From Theobroma cacao (taxonomy: Eukaryota > Streptophyta > Magnoliopsida > Malvales > Malvaceae): a DNA stretch of 64,000 nucleotides. Position 1 is the stretch's first letter. Each line of letters opens with the position of its first letter. The position numbers and the translations under genes are program-made. This document shows, piece after piece, positions 1-14,306 of this stretch. The stretch lies in the NCBI RefSeq assembly GCF_000208745.1, contig NC_030851.1, positions 8,667,313 through 8,731,312 on the forward strand. The letters run 5' to 3'. The notes under the pieces are model-generated. The model saw nothing but the letters and a program-made list of their open reading frames with translations, was not told the DNA's origin and did no database searches.

Positions 1-635
1 TGAGTTTGTCGTATTGGCGTTTCAGGGATTATTATTCCTGAGTTTTGGCTTTCTAAAGCATCAATTCGATTATGAATTTCTCTTAAGAATTGATTTTGTT
101 GTTCTTGATGAAATTTTTTCGAAATTTTAAAAGGTTTAAAAATTGGTTATTTAGCTTTGGTATTTTCTATGTTTGTTGGCAAATTCTATATAGATTTGGG
201 CTGATTTTCTACCAAATTTTCTAGATTTTCCAATTGTTTTGAAATAGTATGAGATTTAAATGTGTATAATTATTTTGCTCAATTATCATTTTTATGTCTC
301 TTGAGGAAATGGTATCTCCTATATCAAAAGATCTCATTCGTAGCGGAGTTGCCCTAATTCCCCGTATTTTTATGTGAATATTGAACTTCTACCAAAAGAG
401 GATGTTGAGATTCAACTTCTCCTCTGGTAGTTTGCCATTTAGTTATATTTTTTGTGGCGTTTATTGATTTTAAATAATATTCTTCAAATCATTCAAAGAA
501 AATTATCAAGATTTTGTATTTGTTCATGAAATTGTAATATTCTTGTAAAATTCGGTTTTTCTCATCTTTATAGGTCTTGAAATAATTTTCTATTTTTTGC
601 TTATTTTTGTTGGAATAGAAATGTTTTCTATACCA
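1..635 (-). pseudogene. Pararetrovirus coding remnant after the movement protein
   Basis: After the stop at 636 the coding-like sequence resumes in another frame (from about 632), with a Lys/Glu/Tyr-rich stretch and then further stop-broken segments as far as the window edge. This is where a caulimovirid polyprotein passes from the movement protein toward the capsid protein. At least one frame change and many stops are present. No zinc knuckle or reverse transcriptase motif is reached within the window. Confidence 0.5.
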
Positions 636-1832
636 TTATTTATTGATTATAAATTCTTTTTCTAATACAAATATTTCAGAATTTTCTTGATCATTTATGT
701 TTATATTTGGATTATTAGTCATTAACGAATATGTTGGAAACATGTTGGGAGAGTTTGTTGGACTAATTTCTTGCCTGTTGTATATGGATTGAGGTATATT
801 TGAGGAATTATTTATTCCTTGTAAGTTTGTCCTAATGGTGGAGGGTATTGAGAAGACAAAAGCTCTGGTCGTCCTAAAGTCTGTTCCTTGAGTAATTGTA
901 GATGAATCTTCTCTTAAAATATTCAGGCTTCTAATAGAGGTGGTGCTACACCTTAAATCAAAAGATTGTCTTGGAGGCATTCTTGGGGGTCTATTGAACA
1001 CAAGTTCCATAGATCCATCCCTATATTTTGTCACATGATTTATTTCAGTATTTTGGATGGTGATAGGAGTCGTAACTCCTTCGAGTTTCCATCTATTTGG
1101 AAGTTGTACTTCATGCCAATGAATAGTCTTGGGTATGGTTGTATGGGATTTATTTATGTCTGTTTGAATTAGGAACGTTTCTCCTCTTGAGCAATGAATC
1201 AAAGCCTTATTGTTGATCACAGAATACATAGCTTTGTAATATAATATATATACAAAGGTTAATGGTTCTGATTCTGACATCATTTTATAATTATGTGTTT
1301 GAATTTGGAGTGTTAAAGAATTTAAGATGTTTTTGTCTTTTAATGATACCATGAAATTTGAGAGATAGTTGAAATGTATTGGTCCTCTACAAAAACTTGT
1401 TTCTACTATTTCTAATAAGGAGTCATTAAAATGAATATGTCTTTTGTCCCTTAGGGCTATAAAAATAAAAGTATCTAACCCTTTTTTGGTAAGAGCTTTA
1501 GCTCTTACTTATACCAATCAAGAATGAATAATATTATATTTTTTATTTTTAAGTTTCTCAATTGTTTCTTGATCCAAAAGATGAATGTTTTCATATTGAT
1601 TTTGAATGAGTATCCCTTTTTCTTTAGTTTTGATTAAATATCCACAAAAAGAATTTAAGTGTAAGTTATGAAATGTTGAGGGTTTATATATCTAATTTTG
1701 AAGGACTCTAGAAATTTCTTAGTTGCCTATTTTTTGTATTATATTTTCATATGAAACATTTTCTTCATTGATTGATTAGGCTTGGTTAGATGCCAAGCTA
1801 GAGAAAAAGGTAGATCTCAAAAAAGGAAGCAT
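636..1832 (-). pseudogene. Pararetroviral movement protein remnant, five in-frame stops
   Basis: A reading frame of 398 codons runs from an ATG at 1832 to a stop at 636. It resembles the 30K-type movement protein of Caulimoviridae, which in live viruses carries the genome through plasmodesmata. The best preserved part lies downstream of codon 100 and includes short blocks such as ALRDKRH and FNDSLLE. Five stops interrupt it, at 1776-1778, 1719-1721, 1692-1694, 1518-1520 and 1509-1511, yet no insertion or deletion shifts the frame. The stretch 1352-636 is open for 238 codons. The pattern is that of an old integrated copy decaying by point mutation. Confidence 0.75.
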
Positions 1833-2059
1833 TTTGTAACAATCAACTTATTATCCTACCAGGGAGGGTTTCTACTACTTTGAGACAATATCTTTTTTTG
1901 CCTACAGGAATGAAAGGTGCCTAACCTATGGCCTAGACTTTAATCCTTAGGACTCAACAGAAATTGATATAGTACAAGTAAAACAATTAAAACCAAAACT
2001 CGAAAAATAAATATCAATGTTACAAAACAGCCAATTGTAAAGTACTTTTTTCCCGACTA

Positions 2060-2071
2060 GCTCTGATACCA
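2060..2071 (-). other. tRNA-Met primer-binding site
   Basis: Read on the minus strand the site is TGGTATCAGAGC, the canonical complement of the 3' end of plant initiator tRNA-Met used to prime reverse transcription. It lies 228 bases upstream of the movement-protein ATG. It is flanked by a perfect 10-base inverted repeat (AGTACTTTTT at 2041-2050 and AAAAAGTACT at 2071-2080), so the site could sit in a hairpin loop. Confidence 0.85.
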
Positions 2072-2220
2072 AAAAGTACTCAAGGATCTTCAGTAAAAAG
2101 ATATTTTTCAAAGAAAATGTTATTGATCTTGAAAAAGATTTTGCAGGAAGAAAGTTTTACAAAAAAAATGTTGAAAATTTTACAATTTGAAGGGACCTAC
2201 CTTTTCCTTAACCTTCTAGG

Positions 2221-2232
2221 ACTTTTATAGGC
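2221..2232 (-). promoter_or_regulatory. TATA box of the pararetrovirus promoter
   Basis: On the minus strand the sequence reads GCCTATAAAAGT, a strong plant TATA element, about 150 bases upstream of the primer-binding site. A transcript would start near 2190-2200 and its leader would contain the primer site, as expected for a pregenomic RNA promoter. Activity is unknown. Confidence 0.55.
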
Positions 2233-3123
2233 AACATCTTACATTTGTATTTGCATTTCATATACATTTAAATATATGTGTATATATATATTATTTTTTA
2301 TTTTTTTATCATTTTTAAATTTTATTACTATTTTCGTAAGTTTGCGATGCAAACAATTAAAACTTACTTTATCACGTTAAATGGACAACATATTAAGGAA
2401 TTAATCTCAAGATAAATGATGGGAACATTGAGTTTGCCTTTTATTTAAGATGTCATACATAATTTGACCTAATAGTTCATAGTTACGCAATTTTTTTATT
2501 AGCATAATGTTTAAAAAGATTTTTAAATTATTTTTAAAAATTTAAATAAATGTTTTTTAAGAATAAATTTTTATTATTTTATTATTTTTAATTAAGTTCA
2601 AAATAAATTATTATAAATAATAGTTGACTAATTTTCATTAATCAAAAACTATATATTATTTGATTTTTTATGATATTAATATGATGATAATATTGAGAAT
2701 GAAAATATCACTTTATTATATTATTATATCATCTCATCATTTATGACATATTCTATATTATATCAGTATCATATGATATAAAAATATAAATGACAGTTAA
2801 TTAATTATTATTATAAAAATTTATTTTATTTAAAATAAAAAAATATTTGATAATGATAAAAAGATAAGGGTGAAAAACATTTAAAAGCAAGTGGTGAGAA
2901 GATCCAATTTAACTGGGCCAATAACCGAATCCACATAGGGATTTATTTAAACTTTGATCAGTCCGATCCAATTATCCCTTGACATGGAATTTTGGGTTCC
3001 ACAAAACAATCCATTGTCCATATCTGACCCGAATCACCAGCTGGACTGCCGGCGTCTCCGCTCTCCTTCTCTTACTCAGCCTAGAAGCGTCTTCGTCTTC
3101 GTTGCACAGTAAACCTGTAGGCG
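2233..3123. other. AT-rich intergenic region and upstream of the thioredoxin-AlgH gene
   Basis: Very AT-rich sequence to about 2880 with words shared with the AT-rich foldback repeats near 28.3 and 30.6 kb, such as TTGACTAATTTTCATTAATC-like stretches. The last 240 bases have more balanced composition and should hold the promoter and 5' UTR of the gene at 3124. No clear TATA box was found. Confidence 0.4.
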
Positions 3124-6100
3124 ATGAAGAAGCGGTTGTTGTTGTTGCTTCCGATTTCGATCATTGTACTCACGTCGTTATCAGGCGTTGATGGCGCATC
3201 AGACGGAATAGGAGAATGGCAGATCCTAACCAAACAAAACTTCTCTTCTCAGATCCGTCTCCACCCCCGCACCCTCCTCCTCGTCACCGTTCCATGTAAA
3301 GTACAAATTAAATCAAATTCATTATTTTTTAAATTCAATTTACGGTTATGAGTATATATAAATAAGTATATATTTTAAAATTTTTAATCACGATTAATAC
3401 AGGGTGCGGCGAGTCCCGGTCCCTTACGAGGGAAGTGTCCCGGTTAGTGACCGACAAGTCAGAGGAGTTTGACTCTTTAAAATTGATGCTTATTTATAGA
3501 AACACGGAGAAAATGTTGGCGGATTCGATTGGCGCTTCGGATGGAGTAACGGTTTTTTACTATGATCATTCCGTATCTTATAAATACCAAGGAAAGCGTC
3601 GAGCTAAAAGTATATTAAATTCTATTTATCCTTATATATCAGCTTCACCCGAAGAACTTCCTTTAAAGCGGCTTAATTCTGAAGAGGACTTGAAAGTGTT
3701 TCTTGAGTCGACTGATAAAGCGTTAATTTTAACGGAATTTTGTGGTTGGGCTCCTAAGTTACTGGCTAAGATCAAGAATAATGGAACTGGAAATGATTTG
3801 ACGCCTAAGGTTGCTGGTAGTTTCTGATTACATTTCGTTTCCGGATTAAATTTTAATTAATGAATAGAAATTTTATGTTAGCATAATGTTCCTTATTTAT
3901 TTATTTATTTTTGGAATACAGGGAATGGAAAATGGGAAGCTGAAATGTGGTGTTGAAAATGGGATTCCTGGAATTCCTTGGATTACTGAGTTTAGCTCGG
4001 TAAGTGACAGTGCTTCTTTCCAGGAGAGTGAGAATTTAGAGCTTCGTCTTGGATTGAGCTGTACCTTAAAGGACTTTAAGCAATTTGATTCATTTTTCAC
4101 GAAGTTGCTCGCTGTTGCAAGAGAGTACTTAATGCCCCCTGAAGGGCATAGATTTGGGCTGGTTTCTGATAGATCACTGATGTCATCTCTTGGTGTTGAA
4201 GACTCTGGTACATGGAAGGCAGTGATTTACTTTAAAGGATGTCCTGGTTGTTCAAAAGTTATCAAAGATGGGGATGAACTCAAGAGTGCTTTTCTGACAG
4301 ACGATTCAATTGTTCATGAGGTATGATTTTTTCTGCATCCCAGTGCCCAAAAGATTGTGGCAAAAAGACTTGAAATGTTAATACCAGATTTTATGATTTT
4401 TTTATGGTGTTTAGGCTTGATGGGAAAAGAATAGTTTTTGGTTGATTAATGGTTCTAATTGTGTGCCAGTAAAATACATCAAAGCAAGCACAGTTTGTAA
4501 CTTAATGGCTTTTTTTTAATTATTATGGAATGCTTTTTAACTAAGTATTTGTCAAACTACAGGGGGGATATATGAATTTTGTTAGCAAGAGTGGTATAAT
4601 TTGTACGCATGTGGCAGAATTGATTTTCATGCACAAGGAGCATATTTTCTACTGCTATTCTTTGCCTATATCCTGTTAATATATATTTAAGTTCCTGATT
4701 GATTCTTCTTCTTATATTTAATTTTTTTATAGCTTGTCTTTTCTATATTGATTGTATCTCTTTCTCTTTCTGTCTCTCACATGCACCCATACAATGTAGC
4801 TAGAGGTTGATGGGCAAGATCTTCAACTTGCTTTACCTGCAAATAAGCCTTCAGTAATCCTTTTTGTGGATAGATCATCTGACTCATCAGAAAATAGAAG
4901 AAAAAGTAGAGAAGCTCTTGATGCGCTTAGAGAAGTAGCACTTCACAATCATATGTCAGATCAAATGAGTTCACAAAATACTAACCATCAAGGCAAATCC
5001 TCTGTCTTAGCTCATCAAGCACTGAAGGTTACATCTGGACATCCTCGACTACAGCTATCTGAAACTGCTCAAAAGATTAAGTTAAAGGATAAGATGTCAT
5101 TTATGATTATGAACGAGGGTAAACATGTTACTCTAGATAATATAGCTTCAGATTTGCAAGGTAAATCCTTGCAGGAGATCTTAGCATATCTTCTTGAGAG
5201 AAAGAAGGAAGCAAAATTGAGCTCACTTGCAAAAGAGTTAGGCTTTCGTCTTTTGTCGGATGATCTTGATATCAAAACAGCCAGGGCATCACCATCACAG
5301 ACAGAAGGTCAATCTAATGATGCCTCACCTCCGCCACCATCTGAGGAAGGTTCTTTTATTGGTGTTGTTGACCCACACAGTGTACCACATACGAAAAGCA
5401 AATCCACCATGCAGCTTGAGGAAAACCCAAAACCAACTGATGTTGAGCCTTTTTCTACTTACAATGAAGACAAGGGAACTTATGCTGATACAAGTAAACA
5501 TTTCATATCTATAGAACCTGACCTACTTTTGGAAGGTCTTGAGCTTGATAGAGCTGGTGATTTGAAGTCCAAAGAGAAAATTTCTTCTGTGATAGACAAG
5601 TTAGGGGAACAAGAACTTCAGTTTCAAGGGTTTAAGGGTTCATTTTTCTTATGTGATGATAACTATCGACTACTTAGATCTCTGACTGGTGGGTTTACAA
5701 TTCCATCCTTGGTTTTAGTTGATCCTATGTCCCAGCAACATTATGTTTTCCCTAGAGATGCAATTTTCAGTTATCTTTCACTTTCTAATTTCCTTCATGG
5801 ATATCTTAATGGAAGTCTTGTTCCATATCAACACTCTGCACCCATTCTTCACAGCCCCAGGGAGGCTACTTCTCCCCCATTTATTAATCAGGATTTTCAT
5901 GAAATGGATTCCATTCCTCCAGTTACAATGCGTACTTTGTCCGAGCTTGTTTTTGGGTTTAACCAATCTGACAGTGAAAATGCCGCCCATGCTCGCAATG
6001 AGGATGTTGTAGTACTTTTTAGTAGTAATTGGTGTGCCTTTTGCCAGAGAATGGAGTTGGTTGTTCGTGAAGTATATCGGGCCATAAGGGGTTACATGAA

Positions 6101-9100
6101 AATGTTGAAGGGTGGCTCTGGGAAAGAGCAAGCAGTTTTTAATGCTGGTAAGTGCTTTTGACATTTATATATCTACTTGTCCTTGTTAATTCTTTTATTT
6201 TGCTTTTCATATTCAGACCTTAAGGTAAATGTTGGTGTACTCCTTATTGAAATAGTCATATGACCTGTTATCTTGAAGAAGTATTCTTTGTGTAAATTTG
6301 CAAATAAGCATGTAAGATGGGGATCTACATTTGGCTTAGTCTTTGGATGAGAATATTTATTGATTATCCCTGTCTTTGTTTGGTGTTGTGTTATGTTTTG
6401 AGCAGCGGTCCTGTTCAGAAAATCTTATGCAACTGGTTCTAGTAGTTCAGTGCAACATGCTTCTCAAGGCCTTTTTGGATCCAACAAATCTTCTTTTCAT
6501 TTTTTATTTTAGTTATGGGGATAAACTGCCTACTCTGCAGGTACCCTGCTTTATCAACTCATATATAAAATTAAGGAAATCAGTGATATGTGCTATCTGC
6601 TGTGAAATGCTGCTTCTTGCACAAGAAGTATAAGATTCACCTATTTGTGCTATTTTTTATTTCTGAACAACCTTTTTCATGTTTGTACAGTAGAAAGAAT
6701 GTTAAAATGAGAAAATGTTCGTTACATATTTGTATCTTGACAAGTTTTATTTTTGTGGCAGACAATTCTATAAATAATATGAAACTTCCACTCATCTACC
6801 TGATGGATTGCACGTTGAATGACTGCAGTTTAATCCTAAAATCAGTAAACAAGGTTTGTTTTATATCCATCTTTTGATTCCTCTGCAAAATTTCATAGCC
6901 TTTTTTTCCAATCCATCTTTTGCATCAGTAAATTGTTATTTTAGCAATGAACTTAATATATATGATCCCTTGATCAATTTCTTTGAGATTTATAGCCTCA
7001 AAGAAAAGATTCTGAAGGAAAAATCATTAGGTCTCTAGTACATGGTTTGTTCCAATAGTGCCTATTGCATTCTTCATATCAGTTATCTTTTCTATTTATA
7101 TTTTATCTTGGGGGGTTCTTTTACATTTTAGCAGAATGCCTTTTCTTGGCAAAGGGACTTGTTTTATCGGGCCATTGATGAATTATGGCTCAGCTACTGC
7201 CAAAGCTTCTTCCTATCATGGCCATGTACTGGCTAGTCTCAATTTTTGGACCACTTAATTCTTAGTAACAACTTTTGAAGCCCTTGTCTGAGGGTTTACT
7301 GGGATAAAACAACCCCCTCTTGGACAATTTATTGGTGTTGATGACAAAGAATAAGAGAACTCTAAATCAAAATATTTAAAATTGATTGAAAATCAGTCAA
7401 GGGAAGTACCATTAGAATTAAACATTGGATTTTGAGCCTCATAAATCTCCACCCATGCATGATCACCCCTTGTAGCTATTCCTTTGGTACACTGGAAACC
7501 AGAGTGAGAGAAGGCATAACCTATTTCACTCTGTCCCCTTCGAGCTCCTAACTAGCTGTGTCCCTAGTGTGCTTTTCAAGTGAGCTCTGGTTAGAGCTTA
7601 GGGTGTTACCTTTCCTAGGCCTATTTTCAAGTAACATTGGTTGGATATTCTTGCAAGTTAATGATGCAGCCCATGGCTGAAGTAAGAGCAAAAAGAGAAG
7701 AAAAACATCTTGAGACCTAGTAATGCATTCATCTAATCTCTATTAGATCATTGTTGGCACATGCAATGCTGTCTCCCTTGTTCCTTGTGTTTCCACATTC
7801 TCAGACCTTATCTACCTTTTCCCTCATTAGCAATTAGCTAGAATTCATTCCCAAGAGTTGCAAACCAGCCATCGGTTTTTTATAGTGATATTTGAGTAAA
7901 AGTAAAGCTCTCTCTATATGTTCTGGTACAATTATATGCATCCATTGTTGCAAAAGAAAAACAATTCTTTTGCATAAAAAGCAGAAAATTAATAGTTTGT
8001 TGTTTTTACTTACTTTTGTTCCCCCTTTTGATAAACCTGGGGTTTGCAGAGGGAAGTTTATCCTGCTCTGATATTATTCCCAGCTGAAACTGAAACAGCT
8101 GTCTCTTACGAAGGAGATATGTCAGTTGCTAATATAATCAAGTTCATAGCTCATCATGGAAGTAATTCTCGTCATGTGTTAAGTGAGAAAGGTAACATCT
8201 TGTGAGTACATTTCTTTACTAAATCTTTGAAGGAAACTGATAAACTTTGATGTTTTCATCCTTGCTTTTAACTGTTATTCCTGCACAACCATTCCATTCT
8301 CTTCCCATTTTTTTTTTTTTTGTTTTAAAAAATCTTTCCTGTTAGGGTAAACTTGGTTGCTTCTTTTTGCGATATATTGTTAATTTTCCTTGATTCTAAC
8401 TCTCTCTATGGTTCAGCATCTAAAGTAATTTGGTTTACATATTTATCTACTATCCTTCCTTTATCTTTAGTCTTTGATTTTCTCTAGACTTATTCTTCCG
8501 TTTTGTAACTGAATACAATTAACTCATTTCTAGTTGTATTTCTTCTGTCTCGGTTTTTAATGGACTGTCTCTGCCACCTCAACATGAGTGTTATTTTTTC
8601 AATTGTTATAGCATACATCATTTCTGGTGCCTGTCATGCTTCCAAAAGGGAATAATAGCAGTAAAGGCACTGTAAGATATCTTGTAAAATAGTTTATAGC
8701 ATAAAGTTCAATTTTGTTATTGAAAATGAAGAAAGGATTCTTCTAGCACCTTTTGCAATGCTCTTTCTATGCAAATCCAACTCTTGCTGTGGTGAATCCT
8801 AAATTTGTTGATGCTGGCTGAAAGCATGTTCTGCTCGTCCATTTAAACTTTAGAAGAATTTATGCAGTCATAAGTATATCCACTTTCTTAACTTTGGAAA
8901 TGCCATTGCCCCATGGTTTTATTTTTTACTCAATAATAATTTTTTCATTTTCATCTCCTGTGCAATAAACAGAATTGTTTGAGTTCATTTTGCTAGTAGT
9001 GCTCGTGTATACTTGTTCATTATGTTGAAAAGCTTTCCTGTATATGTTGAAGCCCTCACATGTGATGTCCTAAATGAGAATTCTAGTCACTGTACCAAGG

Positions 9101-9885
9101 AAAGCATAATATCTTGTGTGTATGAAATAGGTGTTTGTTTATCTTTTCCCTGTATAAGAGAAAAATCTTACTTTTTTTCTCTGGTTTTGATAGGAATTTT
9201 GTGGACCAGCACTGAAGGAGGAGGGAGGAATCAGGATTTATTTAAGGATTCATCTGGAGCTGCAGCTCATGAGGAAGGTCCATCTGCAAAGGACAAATAC
9301 CACGAAGTTATACTAAAAAACCAGAACCCAAAAAGAGTCACTAAATACAATGGGCGCAGGTCTAGGTTCCCCATACCTACAGGCTCACTTAAAGCCACAT
9401 CTAATAAGGTGGTTGTCGGTTCTATCCTTTCGGCCACCGATAAACTTCTCAACGTCATCCCATTTCATAAGTCAAGTATTATCATTGTGAAGGCAGATGA
9501 AGACGCTGGATTTCAGGGTTTGATAATTAACAAGCAAATCAGATGGGACTCTCTAAGTGAACTTGATGAAGGCTTAGAGTTCCTGAAAGAGGCTCCTCTG
9601 TCTTTTGGAGGCCCAGTTCTAAGACGTGGAATGCCCCTTGTTGCTCTAACTAGGAGCATTAGTGAAACTCAGTATCTAGAAGTCCTTCCAGGCATCTACT
9701 TTCTTGACCAATTGGCCACAGTTGCTAAGATTGAAGAGCTAAAGGCCAGAAATCAATCTATAGACGACCACTGGTTTTTCTTTGGATACACGAGTTGGGG
9801 CTGGCACCAACTGTTTGATGAGATTAATGAAGGTGCTTGGACCGTAAGCAATGAAGGTAACAGTTTAGATTGGCCATTGAGTTGA
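3124..9885 (+). CDS. Secreted multi-thioredoxin protein with C-terminal AlgH/UPF0301 (DUF179) domain
   Basis: Seven exons: 3124-3295, 3403-3809, 3922-4320, 4800-6147, 6762-6853, 8050-8191 and 9194-9885, giving 1083 residues. All introns are GT-AG and every join keeps the frame. The first 25 residues form a signal peptide. Thioredoxin-like modules follow: WCGES near residue 58 (CxxS, second Cys lost), CPGC at 300-303, and WCAFC at 737-741 (CxxC). From about residue 925 the protein carries an AlgH/UPF0301 domain, with the FGGPV block and a late FGYTSWGWHQL block. It matches my memory of the single-copy Arabidopsis gene At3g19780. Location in the secretory pathway and a disulfide role are inferred; the biochemical function of the family is not known to me. 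Confidence 0.88.
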
Positions 9886-11219
9886 CCATTTTGCATGTCA
9901 GTTTACTTGGAGCAGGAAGCCAAACTTTTCACTTGCAAATATAAGATTTTGTTATTCACTTGTAACTAACGCGAGTATCAAGCAAAAACTTGCAATGCCC
10001 ATTGGAAATTCTTTTATCAAATTTTGATGCAATTGTGTTTTTTTTTTTTTAATTCCTTTGGCAATATAGTAATGCATAGAGCGCTCATAAGTGACTATTA
10101 ATCATGAAATGCCTTTAGCACAATTTACAGTAGCCATCTTTGAGGTCTTTGTACTGTAAGACCCTACACCCTAGTGCAGTTGTGTAGAGTACTGGGTATA
10201 GAAAAGTAATAAATGTAACCAAATAATTCTATCGCTTTTGGCATCAAGAGATATAATATATAAGTAGTTCGTAGCATTAAGCATAGATCAAAGTTCTATT
10301 GGTAACACGGTCTGGTCTAATCAAAACTTGTTCTTCATCAATTTTTTTTATTATTTTAACATAAAAATAGTAAAAAGAATTTTTACATAGATATTAATTA
10401 TTATAAAAATATCAAAATTAAATTTAGATGTGATATTTAATATACTGTGATTATGTTTCTGCTGTTGATTTTTCATGTTTTATTGTAACTGTCATAATTT
10501 TTTATTTCTAAAATTATAATTTATTTGATTAAATGTATGCTTGTTAATTTATTGTAAATTATAAATTTTTTTATAAAATTTTTATAAAATTTTTTAGAAC
10601 AAAAGAAATAAGAAAAGTACAATAAATTAAATATTTCCATGAAATGTTTTTTATATCTTTATTATTATTATTATTATTATTATTATGATTTAAGATTTTG
10701 ATTTTAATTTAACAACAAATAAAAAAAATCTTTAAATGAAAATATTTTAGTATCCTCTCAACATTTTGATAAAATATTATAAATTTTTACTCACCTTAAA
10801 ATTTCCAAAAAAAATTATCACTTGCAAGTTCTTTTAATCAAACCCCTTTCTCTCTGTTTTTTCTCTTTCCTTTCTTTCTACCCAAAGCAACAAAAACAGA
10901 ACAAAAAAATGGCAATCTTTAGATGAAGAATTAATAACAATGCTATCAATGGATTTGTAATTCAGCCAGATTGAGTTTTAGAGAATTTGATCTGAACAAA
11001 CTGCCTTTAGCATTATACCCTGCTAGTCATCTGAAGATCTTCCAATACCAACCATGCCCAAAAAAGAAAAGAAAAGAAAAATGAGGATAAAAAAGGTGAG
11101 ATCAGAACTCAGTTAAACTACTGATGAATAAATCCCATAAACAACAACAGTACTTGACAGCAAAAGAAAAATGGATTTCTACCGAAGAAAGCATTGGCTT
11201 CTACCTAGAAGGTCAAGCA
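9886..11219. other. Intergenic, 3' ends of two convergent genes
   Basis: About 1.3 kb between the stop codons of the thioredoxin-AlgH gene (plus) and the receptor kinase (minus). It is AT-rich with a trinucleotide microsatellite at 10661-10686. No coding or RNA gene is visible. The first 150 bases probably form the 3' UTR of the left gene. Confidence 0.5.
10661..10686. repeat. (ATT)n microsatellite
   Basis: About 8.7 uninterrupted ATT units in the AT-rich intergenic region. Likely length-variable between individuals. Confidence 0.9.
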
Positions 11220-14245
<3,026 letters not shown>

Positions 14246-14299
14246 AGAGAAGTTTTGCCTGCTTTGAATCTCTTCAAGGAAGAGGCTATTAAGTACTCG

Positions 14300-14306
14300 C
14301 TTTATA
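14300..14306 (-). promoter_or_regulatory. TATA box of the receptor kinase
   Basis: The minus strand reads GATATAAAGCGAG, with TATAAAG 55 bases upstream of the ATG at 14245. Spacing suits a short 5' UTR, or a start at the second Met. Confidence 0.5.

Larger units (their letters stand above)
1..2232 (-). mobile_element. Endogenous pararetrovirus (Caulimoviridae-like), 5' portion, decayed
   Basis: On the minus strand, in order, there are a TATA box (2221-2232), a leader, a perfect 12-base tRNA-Met primer-binding site (2060-2071), a movement-protein reading frame (1832 to 636) and more coding-like sequence running off the window at base 1. This order (promoter, primer site, movement protein, then capsid side) is that of plant pararetroviruses and not of LTR retrotransposons, which lack a movement protein. 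Several stops and a frame change make it non-functional. The capsid, protease and reverse transcriptase would lie beyond base 1, so the genus (petuvirus- or florendovirus-like are candidates) cannot be settled. The upstream limit is placed at the TATA box and may be further right. Confidence 0.75.

Noticed and set aside
2060..2071. A tRNA-like sequence
   Set aside because: Only the 12-base primer complement is present; there is no cloverleaf around it, so it is not a tRNA gene.
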